Of a stretch of DNA of 64,000 nt, positions 34,484 through 45,581 are shown in pieces. The position numbers and the translations under genes are program-made. How positions within the stretch are numbered: position 1 is the stretch's first letter; each line of letters starts with the position of its first letter. The notes beneath the pieces are model-generated. The model did not search any database, was not told where the DNA came from, and saw only the letters and a list, made by a program, of their open reading frames with translations. The stretch is from Tuctoria greenei (Eukaryota; Streptophyta; Magnoliopsida; Poales; Poaceae), in NCBI GenBank assembly GCA_036927565.1, contig JAYESD010000011.1, positions 93,719,178 through 93,783,177 of the forward strand, given 5' to 3'.

Positions 34484-34978
34484 TGGACCCCCTCTCCATC
34501 AAATCCTGGGGGCCCCAGTGAGCAGAAGCTAGAACCCAAGGTTCCGGTTTTCACTAAGCCTCACTGGACTCTCTACTTCGACGGCTCCGTGCAGAAGCAG
34601 GGGGCCAGAGCTGGAATCCTTCTCCTCGCTCCGATCGGGGAGAAGGTCAAATACATGGTTCACCTTGACTTCAAGGCGACCAACAACATGGCGGAGTATG
34701 AAGCACTAATCTATGGGCTCAAGGTGGCACTATCATATGGTGTCAAGCAGCTGTTGGTAAAGGGTGACTCGCACCTCGTCATAAAACAAGTCAAAAGTGA
34801 ATGCTGCTGCAACCACCCTCAACTAACTGCATACCTACTTGAAGTCCAGAAGCTTCAAAAGGACTTTGACGTCCTGGATCTTTGCCATGTCTAGCATCTC
34901 AACAATGCTGAAGCCGACGAACTCTCGACGAAAGCTTCAACCAGAGCTCCGGCTCTAGATAGAACCTTCGTCCGGAGA
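34484..34978 (+). pseudogene. pol: G2 second RNase H domain (Tat-type)
   Basis: The extra RNase H of Tat elements: LYFDGSVQKQGARAG (first Asp), NNMAEYEALIYGL (Glu), LLVKGDSHLV (Asp) and, after a TAG at 34892-34894, NNAEADELS (last acidic site). Catalytic residues are all present, but the frame is interrupted. Confidence 0.85.
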
Positions 34979-36391
34979 TTGTCAAGACCAACAGCTCAGC
35001 CTGCCAAACTGAGCGAAGGGGGTGAGACCAGCACCTCGAAGCTGGCGGTCCTGATGGCTCTGTTACCATGGCGTCCATCAAGGGTCGTAGGTGCTGCAGG
35101 AAGCTCTGGGCAACCCAGCACGCAAGACTCAAATCCTCAAGTTAGCTCTGATGCATGGATCTCGGAGATCCGGAGCTACTTGAAAGACAATTTCCTTCCT
35201 GAAGATAATGTATCCGCTGACCGGATAGTCAGATTGGCTAAAAGATACACACTGGTAGAAGGGGATCTCTACTGGCGTGGTGCCAACGCCATCCTAATGC
35301 GATGCATTACAAGGGAAGAAGGCCGCGAGCTCCTCGCGGAAATCCATGGAGGCAAGTGTGGGAACCACGCGTCTTCCCACACGCTGGTCAGTAAAGCCTT
35401 CCGGCATGGTTTTTACTGGTCTACAACACTCCAGGATGCAACTGAGCTAGTGAAGGAATGTGAAGTATGCCAGTTCCATGTGAAGCAAATTCACACACCA
35501 GCTCAACCTCTACAAATGATACCTCCTACATGGCCATTCGCTGTGTGGGGGATGGATATCTTGGGACCTTTCCCAAGAGCCGTCGGAGGTTACAAGTTCC
35601 TATATGTTGCCATCGATAAGTTCACCAAGTGGTCGGAAGCAACTCCAGTTGTGACAATAAATAAGAAATCAGCTATCAACTTCTTGCAGTCCATCGTATG
35701 CAGATTTGGAGTCCCAAACAAGATCATAACTAATAACGGGACCCAATTCACAAGCTCTGCATTCCAAGGATATTGCGAAGACCTCGGCATTCAAGTCAGC
35801 TACGCTTTTGTAGCTCACCCGGCAAGCAATGGCCAAGCTGAGAGAGCAAATGTAGAAATCCTAAAAGGACTCAAGACGCGCACATATGAGCGCCTGAAAA
35901 AACATGGAGCCAACTGGATTGAAGAGCTTCCGCCCACACTATGGGCCAACAGGACAACTCCAAACCGGTCAACTGGAGAGACACCCTTCTTCCTGGTGTA
36001 CGGAGCTGAAGCAGTCCTTCCTCCAGAATTCACCTTGGGGTCGCTCTGGGTTTGGACCTTCGACGATGCTAGGCAGGACCAGCTCCGGCGTGAAGACCTT
36101 GATCTCGCTGAAGAGGGAAGGTGCCGAGCAGCTGTTCGGAATGCCCGATACCGCCAAGCTCTTCGGCGCTATCACCAAAGGCATGTACACAGCCGACAGC
36201 TCGAGGAAGGTGATCTGGTGCTACCGAGAATACAAACTCGATAAGGGTTAAACAAACTCTCCCCCAGCTGGGAAGGACCCTTCCGAGTGATCAAAGTATC
36301 CCGTCCCGGATGCGTTCGCTTGGCAATTGAGGATGGGACACCTCTCCCTAATCCTTGGAACATTGAGCACCTCCGTAAATTCTACGCTTAA
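34979..36391 (+). pseudogene. pol: G2 integrase
   Basis: The 421-codon frame has an intact zinc finger (EIHGGKCGNHASS with CEVC at C161/C164) and a core with D193 (GMDILGP) and E288 (NGQAERAN). The second catalytic residue is Asn252 (ITNNG, where G1 has ITDNG), which should abolish strand transfer. TAA at 36242-36244 interrupts the C-terminal domain, which continues in frame (PSWEGPFRV, PNPWNIEHLRKFYA) to TAA 36389-36391. G1 has the reverse pattern: broken zinc finger, intact triad. Confidence 0.92.
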
Positions 36392-37611
36392 TATCACGGA
36401 GGTGAGTCTATAGTTACATGTGATGTATGTTATAGAGTCATTGTACAGAGTCGGGTAGCTCCTTTGGGAGAACAGTCGGACCTTCCCCGAAAGGTCCGCA
36501 AAGTTCAGGCAACACTTGTCACACTCTCAGAACTAAAAGTGTAGCTAGCTACCTTGGGTCAAACGAGAAACGCAACACACTTAGTCTAGTTCCGTATCCT
36601 AAGAGTGTACTTATTTCCCCTGTACCCCGGACCTATAATGAAAGTCATCATTGTGTGAAAACATACTCCACGTGCATTTATTTTGTACAAGCTCAATATT
36701 TTTTATTTTTCTCTTTCTTGTCTATAACAAAGTTGTGCAATTCTTAAGAAACTTTAGCTCAGCCAATTCATATATAACTCAAGTTGCATTGTCAATTCTT
36801 CCTAGTCTAAACATTGTTAATGGTCTACTCGTCCGAATGCCGCCAAGCCAATCAAGGTCTGGAGTGTGCTATCGACTTAGCCTGGTCCCGCACCCTAAGT
36901 ACGCCACTCTACCTACACCCCGGCTGGCCGAAGAAAGGCGAGTCCAGAAACGATCGGACCTGGAGAAAACAAGCCAGTGCACTTGATTGTATGTAGAGTT
37001 GCGTTCGACCTAAAAAATTCTTTCGGGAATAGTAAGCTGCAAACGAGTTATAGATAGGAAATGGATTTTACTGTTTTTCTTGACTTCAGTGTGCAGGAAA
37101 AATAAAGATCTCATGATGATGGTGGATGAAGCCAGAGCTATCAAAGCTCTGACACCCCCTAAGGTGGTCTACTGTCGATGTTTCAAACATTGATTGTAGA
37201 CATCACCGGAGCTACAAAGTTCTGGCAAATCCAAGGGGCCAGCCGTCAACATGAAGAAAAGATGGTGGGAAGACTCCCCAGTGGGGTCTGCTGTCGACGC
37301 ACCGTGTGTTGACAATGGTCGCTGCCAGAGCTACCAAGCTCCGACAACCTCAAGGGGCCCCTACTATCGATGACTCCGGACCTACAAACTACAAGTTCGA
37401 AGCGCGCAAGTCTTCAACAAAATGCTACATCCTCTTGGTATATGTTCACAATCAAATTGTGTACATCTACAAGGGGACCAAGTGGGACAAAGGTGTTGAA
37501 GACAAAAAATGAAATTCATAAAATTCTTGGATTTCATTAATCTGGAGACAAGAGATTACAAAATTGGAGAAAAGAAGAGAAGATACAAGCGGGAGCTACA
37601 AAGAGAAAGTC
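36392..37611. other. G2 convergent spacer with GGAGCT-type hairpins
   Basis: Non-coding sequence between the end of pol (plus) and the end of the antisense gene (minus). It contains three inverted repeats of the same kind as in G1: 37134-37150, 37206-37225 and 37325-37343. The flanks are also recognisably shared with G1 8400-9640 in reverse. Confidence 0.8.
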
Positions 37612-40600
37612 CTAAACCCTATGGAAGAACGAGGTGACCTTCTGGGCAACCTCCGATGCGCTGGCTTTGGCGGCTTCTCCCTCTCCGTCGATGGGGCCTT
37701 CAAGCACCGGGTCAAGTGGGAAGTGAGGGTCCCGGCTTGTGTAGCACGTCAGCATGTACTCTGCAATGTTCTTCGCCAGGGATTGTCCCTAGGATTCTAG
37801 CTGGTCCACGATGACATCGCCCATCTTGGAGAGCTTGTTGCCTGCCGAGCTCAACGCCTCCAATGCCTGGTCCAGCTTCGGCTCCGGATCATCCGAACGC
37901 ACGAGACTAAAACCCATCGACGTCAGCGTGTCATTGGCTTTGCCCAAGAAATCTCAAACTTGTTGGGAATCCGCGGCCCTTGAGCCTCGCATCTCTTCCA
38001 AGGATCTCTTGGTCGCCGCAAGCTCGGAATTCTCCCAGGCAAGGAGCTCGACCTCTTTGGCGTTCTGCTGAATCTTTTCAGCAACTTGCCTTTCGAGTTT
38101 GCCGAGCTCCTCCCCCCGGAGGTGGATCTTGTTCTGGCGGTCGACCAGGTCCTTCTCCCAGCCCCGCACTTTCTTCTCCCTGGTAGCAATTTCATTCTCC
38201 CTCGTGGTGAGGTCTTGTCCTCACTGTCAGGCCTTCTTCTCCTCTTTCTCGCAGCGCTCCTCCAGCTTCTTGGTGCGCTCCGCGAGACTCTTGTCACCCA
38301 GAGTCATCCTCTGAGTAAGCTCCTCCTCCCTCTTCACTAGGTCATCCCACATCTCCAGGAGTTTTTGCTCTTCATCTTCGATCTTTTTCTCCTGCTCCTC
38401 AAGAGCCCCCACACGCTTGACGAGGCTGTCATGGATGGCGCTAAGCTTCTCTTGGCGCTCATTCGCTGCTTCATTAGCAGCCACGGCCTGTTCGTGGATG
38501 GCCCGGGACTGGTCATCGAGGGATCGCGTCATGCTTTCCCTCTCATCCAGCAGCTGCCCCCAGTACTCCAACCGGACCTTCTCCCTTTTCACCCACTCCT
38601 TGTTGTTGGCCAGCCTCGTCTTCGCCAGCTTGGTCTCGTATCGGAGCCAGTTGTGTCACCTCCTAAGTGTCTGGCGCTCCTCCTCGAGGGCCTTGCTGTC
38701 ATGGTAAAAGGCCAGCTGAACTTGACGAAGGCTGGAGCAGGCATTGTCGATGGATAACAACAAAGGTATTGGCTACAGACCTGCCGGGGTCCTCTCCGCT
38801 GGCTCCAGCGGGTTCTCCATAACAAAAATCGGGTCCCACTCTACAAGGGAGGTCCCCTGAGCTTCCACGGCACTAGGGTCGTCCTTCGGGATAGCCTTGG
38901 CCGCCGCCGAGGAAGGTCCTGCAGCAGAAGTTTCTACCTCCAAAGTCGGATCTAAAGGTCCCGCCGTCAGATCATCAGCAACTGGTCCCTCAGGTAGAGG
39001 ACTGAGAGCTTCATCTTGACACCCTGGCTCAGGCGCGGGCACCTCCGGAACCACCACCTCCGGGGCAGGCATTGAAGGTTTGGCCGTAGCTGAAGCCACT
39101 TCCGGCTCCGACGCTGGAGCCTCCTCCACCCCTGGTTCAGGCGCTGGTGCTTCGACTGCCATTGGCTCGGGCGCTGGCACATCTGCGACAACCGGCTTAG
39201 GTGCCGGAACTTCATCAAGACCGGAGTCCACCGCCGGAACTTCATCAACCACCGGCTCTACCGCCGGGGTTTCATCAACCACCGGCTCCGCTTCTGGTGC
39301 TTCATCAACATCCGTCTCCAGGGCCGGGGCTGCAGCTACCTACGGCTCTGAGGCCAGAGCGTCCATCATCTCAGCATCCAAACCCGGAGCTTCAACCTCC
39401 AGGGCTGGTGCCGCTGGTACATCTTCATTCTCGTGGTCCAGCGCTACCATGGGAGCTTCAGGGGATGACTCGAGGTCAAGGACCATGACAGCTGGCGCCG
39501 GAGCTGCCGCGGCCTCAACCACCTCTTGGGGCGGCACTGGAACTGGAGCTGGAGCCTCCGTCTGCGCAGCATCAGTTGCTGCTGCAGGAACCGGAGCAAC
39601 CCCTTTCTTGGGTACCCTACGAATGAAGGATGAAGAAACTCAAAATATGATTACAACAAAAAACAATCAACTGAGGTAAAAAATCAAATTTACCTTGGAA
39701 GGCTTCCGCTCCAGCTAGTGCAGAACCTCTTCACCGGATGCTCAGGATCGGAGCCTATCGCCACTAGTGTAGTAGCTCCGGAAGGCATCCCGGAGCTTGC
39801 TGCTACCATCGGTGTCGTCTTGGTTGAGGCCCCCCTCGATTGAGAAGGACCTTCGGACCTAGAGCCCTCAGTTGGCCCTAGTACTGGAGCCACATGGCCG
39901 GAACTAGCGCCCCGAGGAGATGCCAATGCTGGAGTGGTTGCCGCCGCTGAAGACCTCCTCCGTCGGGGAGAAGGAGCTGCAGTGGAAGGAGCAGGTGTGA
40001 TGGACCTCCCGTCAGAATGCTTCAACTTCCTCTTGCGGCTCGAGGGCTCGGCCAACTCCTTGCCCTTGACTATGACTTCAACTCTTTGCTTCAGGGCGGG
40101 AGAAAAGCCACCTTCAGAAGCTCCGGGGATTGCCACCCCGGAGGTTGATCACCTCTCCATCAGGCCCAAGTCGTCCAACAGCGGCATCTTCATCCGGAGC
40201 TCTCTGCACTGCTCTGGTATCATATTCAGAGGAAGGGAGGCCGCCGGTGGAGACACGTCGCCAGGGCCAATGTTCCCAGGCTGGAACTTCTTGAGATGGG
40301 TCTTCAAGGCTTCACCGGTCAAGTTGATGCCCGAACCAACCTCGATGCGGTTGGTATCCATCTCACTGTTGAAGGCCCAGGCAGGTTGCCCCCTGGCCCT
40401 CAGCGGGGCCCACCTGTTCGTCAAGAAGTTGCCGAAGACCACCTGAGGGGTCACCCCACCGTTGATGCACTCCTGGATTCTGTCCAAAATGGGCATGTAC
40501 TCCCTTGACAACTCCGGCACGTCACTCCAAATGTCGGTGTCAATGCGAGGGAGGCCTTCAGGCAGTTCCAGCCTCTTGTGTCCCTCGACAGTGATGACCA

Positions 40601-41071
40601 CCTAGTCTTTCTTCCAGTCTTCCCACTTGCCGGAAGGAAAGGACCTCAAGTACTTGAGGGGGAGTTTTTCCGCTTCACGAAGTAGTAGAAGCCGATGAAC
40701 TCATCACTCTTCCCGGTGGGGTGGACAGTGAAGGAAGTACAGAACAACACCACACAAGGGGGCACTCCCACCCGCATCTCGCAAAAGTGGATGAAAGTCG
40801 CCACCAAAAAGTTTGAGTGGGGGCCGAGATGGTGGAGTTGTAGACCATAGAAATCAAGCAGCATCAGAAATAAAGTGGAGAAAGGCGGGATCAAACCCGC
40901 CATGGCGTACCCAAGGAAGTACACCATATCTCCGGCTCGCTCCTTCTCGAAGAGAAGCTTGCCGCAGCGAATGTCGTTGTTGAAGGAGTCACTGGAGCAA
41001 CCCATGTAGGTCCGGACCCTAGACAACTCCTTCTTGCTCCCAATGCGGCTCTTGGAGAGTCCCAACTTCAT
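37612..41071 (-). pseudogene. G2 antisense gene, counterpart of 4791-8376
   Basis: ATG 41071 (MKLGLSKS) begins exon 1 (41071-39694), with the PF04195-like domain (FEKERAGDMVYFLGYAMAGLIPPF, LLDFYGLQLHHLGPHS), RKRKLKHSDGRS and a Ser/Arg/Pro-rich tail. Exon 2 (39616-37612) has the Pro/Ala/Glu 10-residue repeats, the coiled coil (RQEKLSAIHDSLVKR, EEQEKKIEDEEQKLLE) and the conserved tail (SSAGNKLSKMGDVIVDQL, YMLTCYTSRDPHFPLDPVLEGP). A frameshift lies near 40650 in exon 1, where a second frame (40601-40149) takes over, and there are stops in both exons, such as TAG near 39342. It is about the same length as in G1, so the gene was a stable part of this family. Confidence 0.8.
39617..39693 (-). other. 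Spliceosomal intron in the G2 antisense gene
   Basis: Donor AAG|GTAAAT, acceptor TTCGTAG|GGT, 77 nt. The exon 1 frame (SGSLPR) and exon 2 frame (VPKK) join without a stop. Position and flanking codons match the 78-nt intron of G1. Confidence 0.82.
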
Positions 41072-41608
41072 CGTAGCACAGCGGGGCGAGAGATGAAAAG
41101 CAAGCGAAAGTTTGGAGGATTTGAGTGCAAGTTCAAATGAAGGCGTAAAGAATCCCCAAACGGTGCGCGCTTTCCTTCTTAAGTAAGCCCCCACAACACT
41201 TGGATGGAAACTGCAGAGGGGCCAACGATACAGTTCAAAAACTTCACCCTGCCAATGACAAGGGGGACCGGGGCCACCCCGACGATCAAGTCAAGGTCCT
41301 TACCCCAGGCGAACAGTTGTCATGATGAAAGGCGGGAAGCCCGAGGGCGGCAGCCTGATAGGGCGTGCGAAACCATTACAGTTTTCGTATCGAGAACCGG
41401 CGACCTATAATTGTGTGAGATCCACACACTCAGATCTCACCTGCCGCATCCTGGGTATGCCACGAGGCGATGGTTTAACTGCGAACTACCGCCAACGGCA
41501 TATCCAAAGACCCTTGAAGACAAGGCTCAAAACTCGAAGGATGGACCCACCTGTAGCAGAACGACTTCATCCAAAAGGTCTCTCCCAGAGGTGGGCCCAG
41601 GGGGCCTC
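41072..41608. other. G2 upstream region of the antisense gene and polypurine tract
   Basis: Matches G1 4255-4790 in reverse. The plus strand has GTGGGCCCAGGGGGCC just before the 3' LTR (41591-41606), the polypurine tract. No protein-like frame is seen. Confidence 0.65.
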
Positions 41609-42462
41609 TATCAGTACCCTGCGTATCGAATACCCCTTGGGACTGCGAAAAGAGCAAAGGAACTTCACCTGTCTGAGTTGAAGACCTTCGAAGGCCCCAC
41701 GTGTCATACGGGACCGGACCTGCCTCCGTTCTATGGTTAGTCCCGGTGCTGCCACGTGTATACTGCAATCGGATCTACGTCCCACACATGGGAAAGCTCT
41801 AGGCTAAATACTTGTGCGGCACCCCTGGACCTAACCCCCGATAGAGGGAAGCTCCAGTACCGACACGTGTACAACAGCACCGGACCTATCCATCCCAGAC
41901 GGTAAGCTCCGAAGCTGGCACGCGTCCAAACGTCAGACCTTCAACTTCAACAAGCAGACTGGTGGACCCCCAACGGCTCGGAACTTCAAGGGGCAATTAA
42001 AGACTTCAAGACCTGATTAAGTGTCATTAATATCATCTTAATGACACACGGTCGGAGGGCCCTTAATACCAGTAACGGCACTGTCAAGGCGCGCTACCAC
42101 ACTATTAAGGGTAATTAAGCTCATTAATTGTGTATTAAACATCAGTAACCGGCAAGGCCACATGACGGGTCAGACTAATGATGTAACGACCAGTCCTTGT
42201 ACTATAAAAGGACTGGTCGAGCGATACATAGGGAGACTCTTCCAGACTCTGCTCTGACACATGCTCACAAGTGCTCAGACGCTCAATACAACAACTACAC
42301 ACCCCGTGGAGTAGGGTATTACGCTTAGGCAGCCCGAACCACGTAAATCCTTGTGTCAACTTGTCATCGTGTTCTGAATCTCTGTGCGCCCACAACCGAA
42401 CTACAAACTTCGCGGTATGCCAACGGTAGTACCAGGAGAATTAGCGGAACCAGACGCCGACA
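41609..42462 (+). repeat. G2 3' LTR
   Basis: Starts TATCAG instead of TGTCGG, two transitions at the terminus, and ends CCGACA. TATA box TATAAAAG at 42203-42210 lies in the loop region of a hairpin with 10-bp arms (42189-42198, 42208-42217). Confidence 0.93.
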
Positions 42463-42800
42463 GAGACCAATTACAGGAAACCGCCAAAGATAGCAACAAC
42501 CGAATAGTAGTGGGCTTGACAACGGGACTAAATGTAGCATCATAATCAACACCATACTGCCGCTTGAATCCTTTGGCCACCAAACGAGCTTTGTAGTGAT
42601 TAATAGAACCATCAAGATTATGTTCAAGTTTAAAAACCCATTTAGAATCAATGACGTTGATACCAGTTCATGGTGCAACAAGATGCCACATCTTATTTTT
42701 GATAAGTGCATCAAATTCATCTTGCATAGCCTGACGCCATAAAGGATGCTCCATAGCAGTGATATAAGATGATGGTTCCGAAAAAGAAACTTAGGACACT
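42463..42800 (-). pseudogene. pol: Copia A reverse transcriptase, N-terminal part
   Basis: Reads SKWVFKLEHNLDGSINHYKARLVAKGFKRQYGVDYDATFSPVVK-like copia text in two frames and stops at the G2 junction after SCNWSL; it continues at 29501. A stop interrupts it near 42670. Confidence 0.88.
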
Positions 42801-43900
42801 AAATATGTGACAGTACCGTCAGTACGAGTCTTTGGTTGTCGAATATTATTTTGAAGACGAGTACCGTAAGGATGTGTAGGAGCAACATGAGAGCTGGCAG
42901 GCTCGGCGAGAGCTTCATCAGAGTCACGACCATAATCATTTGGAGATGATTCCGTAGGAGGATTTTCTGAGGCAAGAGGCAACTCAGGAGATGTTGCATC
43001 TGTTGTATGCGGAGGAGAGGATATAGTCCCCATGCTCGTCGGATCTGTTGCATTTGACGGAGCTGCATGCACAAACTTAGCAGGAAGAAAAATTTGCAAG
43101 TGGTTAGTGTTCATATTAAAACTGCTACCCCGATTTCTCAGCAAAGTTGGATGAAGGATTAGAAAATGGAAAAACAGCCCTATCAAAAAATAACGTCCTG
43201 AGAAATATAGACACGTCTCGTGTCCATATCAAAACACTTGTATCCTTTGTGAAGAGAGCTATAGCCAAGAAAGACATAAGGTTTGGAATGAAATTAAAGT
43301 TTATGTTTGTTGTAAGGTCGAAGATGGGCCCAACAAGCGCATCCAAAAATTTTGAGCATAGAATAATTTGGTGGAATTTTGAATAATCGTTCCATAGGGG
43401 ACAAATTTTCTATGACACGAGTAGGGATACGATTGATGAGGTATGTGGCTGTCAAGAATGCTTCATCCCAAAATTTGAGTGGCATGCTGGCACGAGCTAA
43501 TAAAGCAATAACCGTCTCAACAATGTGATAGTTTTGGTATTCCCCACCCCAATCGGACTGAAGACATCTAATTCCAGTGTCAAGGAGTCATTCAACGTGT
43601 TTTTGAAATTGGAGAAAAATGTGTTGAACCTGGGTTCTATCTACTATAAGATAAATCCATGTGATTTTGGTAAAGTCATCAATAAAGCTTATATAATACC
43701 TATAACCACCAACCGAAATTGGAGTGGGACCCAAACATCAGAATGAATAATTTCAAGTGGTCTGGTAGTCCGATGGATATAATTATTATAAGGTAGTTGA
43801 TGACTTTTAGCCAATAGACAAGCATTACAAACCGAGGACACACTAGACTTCTTGAGACAAGGGAGATTATGAAGACGCAAAATAGATCAAATGGTTTGAG
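42801..43900 (-). pseudogene. pol: Copia A integrase and hinge
   Basis: A degraded copia integrase spread over several frames: CNACLLAKSHQLPY (zinc-binding Cys pair, 43880-43689), RPLEIIHSDVW (first Asp), and WDEAFLTATYLINRIPTRVI and LKIFGCACWAHLRPYN (43485-43294). A Ser/Thr/Pro-rich hinge (SSHVAPTHPYGTRLQNNIRQPK, about 42830-42900) leads to RT. Stops and frameshifts occur every 100-200 bp; I could not confirm the second Asp and the Glu of the triad. Confidence 0.75.
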
Positions 43901-45243
43901 AAGAAGGATGACCAAACCGGGCATGCCATTGATCCGGTTGTGCCGAGTGGCTAACAAAGGCTTGATGAAGGAACTTCACGTCGGACGGCTCAAGGGGATA
44001 GAGACCGGATTCACACTTTCCTTCAAAAAGCAGCTTCCGTGTTGCTCGATCCTTTCTAAGATAATACCATGGATGAAATTCGAAAAAGACATTGTTATCA
44101 CGAGATAGTTTATGAACCGAGAGAAGATGTTTTGATATTTTAGGGACATGAAGAATGTTATTGAGTGCAAGAGGGCCAGTAGCAGTATTAATTGAACAAG
44201 ATCCAGTAGGCAAAATTTGCAAACCTGCTCCATTACCAACTTGCACCGTGTCACCACCATGATATTGCTCACGCATGGTGAGGCGATCAAGATCGCTCAT
44301 GATGTAATTCGTGGCACTGGTATCGGTGTACCAATTCAGATCCACCTTGTAGAAGCTCGAAGATGCCAAGGCCGCCGATGGACCGCCCTTCTGGTATGTA
44401 GCATCCATCTAGTACCAACACTTGATGGCGGTGTGGTCGAGATGTCCGCATATCTAGCATTGAGGTCGATGGTCACCACTGGTAGGCGTGCCACCACGAG
44501 AATGCCTGCCACGACCATGATCACCACGACCACGGCCATAGAAGAAGCCACCACAACCCGCATAATTTGCGGAGGCACCAAACTGTGGTTGGAGCTCCAC
44601 TTGATGTTGAAGTTGACGTGCCTCTAAGGCAACGAGGTGCGCGAACACGTCATCGAGGGAGAGAGCCTTGCTCTTGGTCATCATGGAGGTGACAAAGGGG
44701 TCGCATTCCACCAGGAGACCTGCAAGCAAATAAGCGAGCACCTCTTCATCTCGAAGAGGAGCGTTGGCGGGCAAGCTCGGTGGCGAGTCCCATTATCTTG
44801 CGGAAGAAGTCGACATCAAATAGATCGCGCTTCTTTGATGTCGCGAGTTCAATACATATTCGCACTGTGCGCGCCCTCGTAGATGAGGCGAATTTATTTT
44901 GGAGAGAGTCCCAAGCCTCCTTGGAAGACGTGGCCGCGATGACGTCCCGAAGAATTTCTTCGGTCATTGATGAGAGAAGGCCACTAAGCAGCTTCTGGTC
45001 TTGATTGTACCAGCGCTCGTAATCCGGATTGGGTACTTGCTCGTTGCCGGCAACCGTGGACGCAACAACCTGCTTTTCTGTCGCAGCATCGGAGCCATCA
45101 AGGAACCCCATCAGCTTCGAACTCCGAAGGTAGGGCAGAAGCTGAGCATGCCATAGTAGATAATTGGTCTTCGTTAGTCATATAGTGACAACTTGATGAA
45201 TTGGAATAGGCGCCATGGTAGAAGAAGCACCTGCGGCAGCCAT
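43887..45243 (-). pseudogene. gag: Copia A gag and protease
   Basis: The gag start is ATG 45243 (MAAAGASSTMAPIPIHQ). A TGA at about 45178 is followed in the same frame by TNYLLWHAQLLPYLRS and by the open frames 45111-44746 and 44774-44454 (KEAWDSLQNKFASSTRARTV, LLVECDPFVTSMMTK). A Gly/Arg-rich segment (GRGRGDHGRGRHSRGG) and a knuckle-like ICGH follow. The protease begins at NWYTDTSATNYIMSDLDRL: the active site is D-T-S where D-T-G is expected. WHARFGHPSSQ marks the start of integrase. Confidence 0.85.
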
Positions 45244-45306
45244 GGGAAGATGGAGGAGGGGAAGAGGAGGAGAAAAAAAAATGTGGTGCATAGTTATGAT
45301 CTCGCT

Positions 45307-45319
45307 GGCTCTGATACCA
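45307..45319 (-). other. Copia A primer-binding site
   Basis: The minus strand reads TGGTATCAGAGCC immediately after the LTR, complementary to the initiator methionine tRNA 3' end. Confidence 0.93.
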
Positions 45320-45581
45320 TGTTGGTTTGAATGGTGCAAGATGACCACTATGGGTCATGTGGTCTCATATTTATAGAAGAGTACATACATATAATGTTAC
45401 ATGTATTCCCAGAATAAATGATACCCTTCTATCTATAAATATAGACTTATATATATAATATATTATCTACTAAATATGCAAGTGATGTATATGGTAGTGT
45501 ATCCATCATATCAAATGTAATCCTGAGATATATGACAACCTATCAAGGCTATTAAATATTGATAGCCTTCTATTCTTAACA
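45320..45581 (-). repeat. Copia A 5' LTR
   Basis: 262 bp, TGTTGG to TTAACA; partner of 28010-28271. Confidence 0.92.

Larger units (their letters stand above)
29502..42462 (+). mobile_element. G2: Tat-lineage gypsy retrotransposon, plus strand, inserted in copia A
   Basis: LTRs 29502-30354 (853 bp) and 41609-42462 (854 bp) flank gag-protease-RT-RNase H-RNase H-integrase on the plus strand and an antisense gene on the minus strand. The target duplication is gagat (29497-29501) and gagac (42463-42467), one base apart; removing one copy restores the copia A RT frame (NWSL to HKIDIQ). The interior is closely related to G1 but in opposite orientation, and the LTRs belong to a different subfamily. 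It is younger than copia A by nesting. Confidence 0.95.
28010..45581 (-). mobile_element. Copia A, minus strand, inserted in M-LINE and split by G2
   Basis: LTRs 28010-28271 and 45320-45581 are 262 bp each (TGTTGG...TTAACA). The minus strand carries gag, protease, integrase, RT and RNase H in copia order, with an initiator-Met PBS and a polypurine tract (GGGGTGG, about 28278-28272). The RT is cut at 29501/42463 by G2. No target duplication is visible: left flank tgacc, right flank cattg. Joining the flanks with nothing removed gives a correctly spaced LINE zinc knuckle. The coding part is heavily decayed. Confidence 0.92.

Noticed and set aside
39080..39679. 199-codon plus-strand frame, Ser/Gly/Ala/Thr rich
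   Set aside because: Complement of the same repeats in G2.
45098..45358. 86-codon minus-strand frame spanning the copia A LTR edge, similar in its start to 28048-27863
   Set aside because: The shared start MTHSGHLAPFK is LTR sequence, so the resemblance is only the repeat; the true gag starts at 45243.
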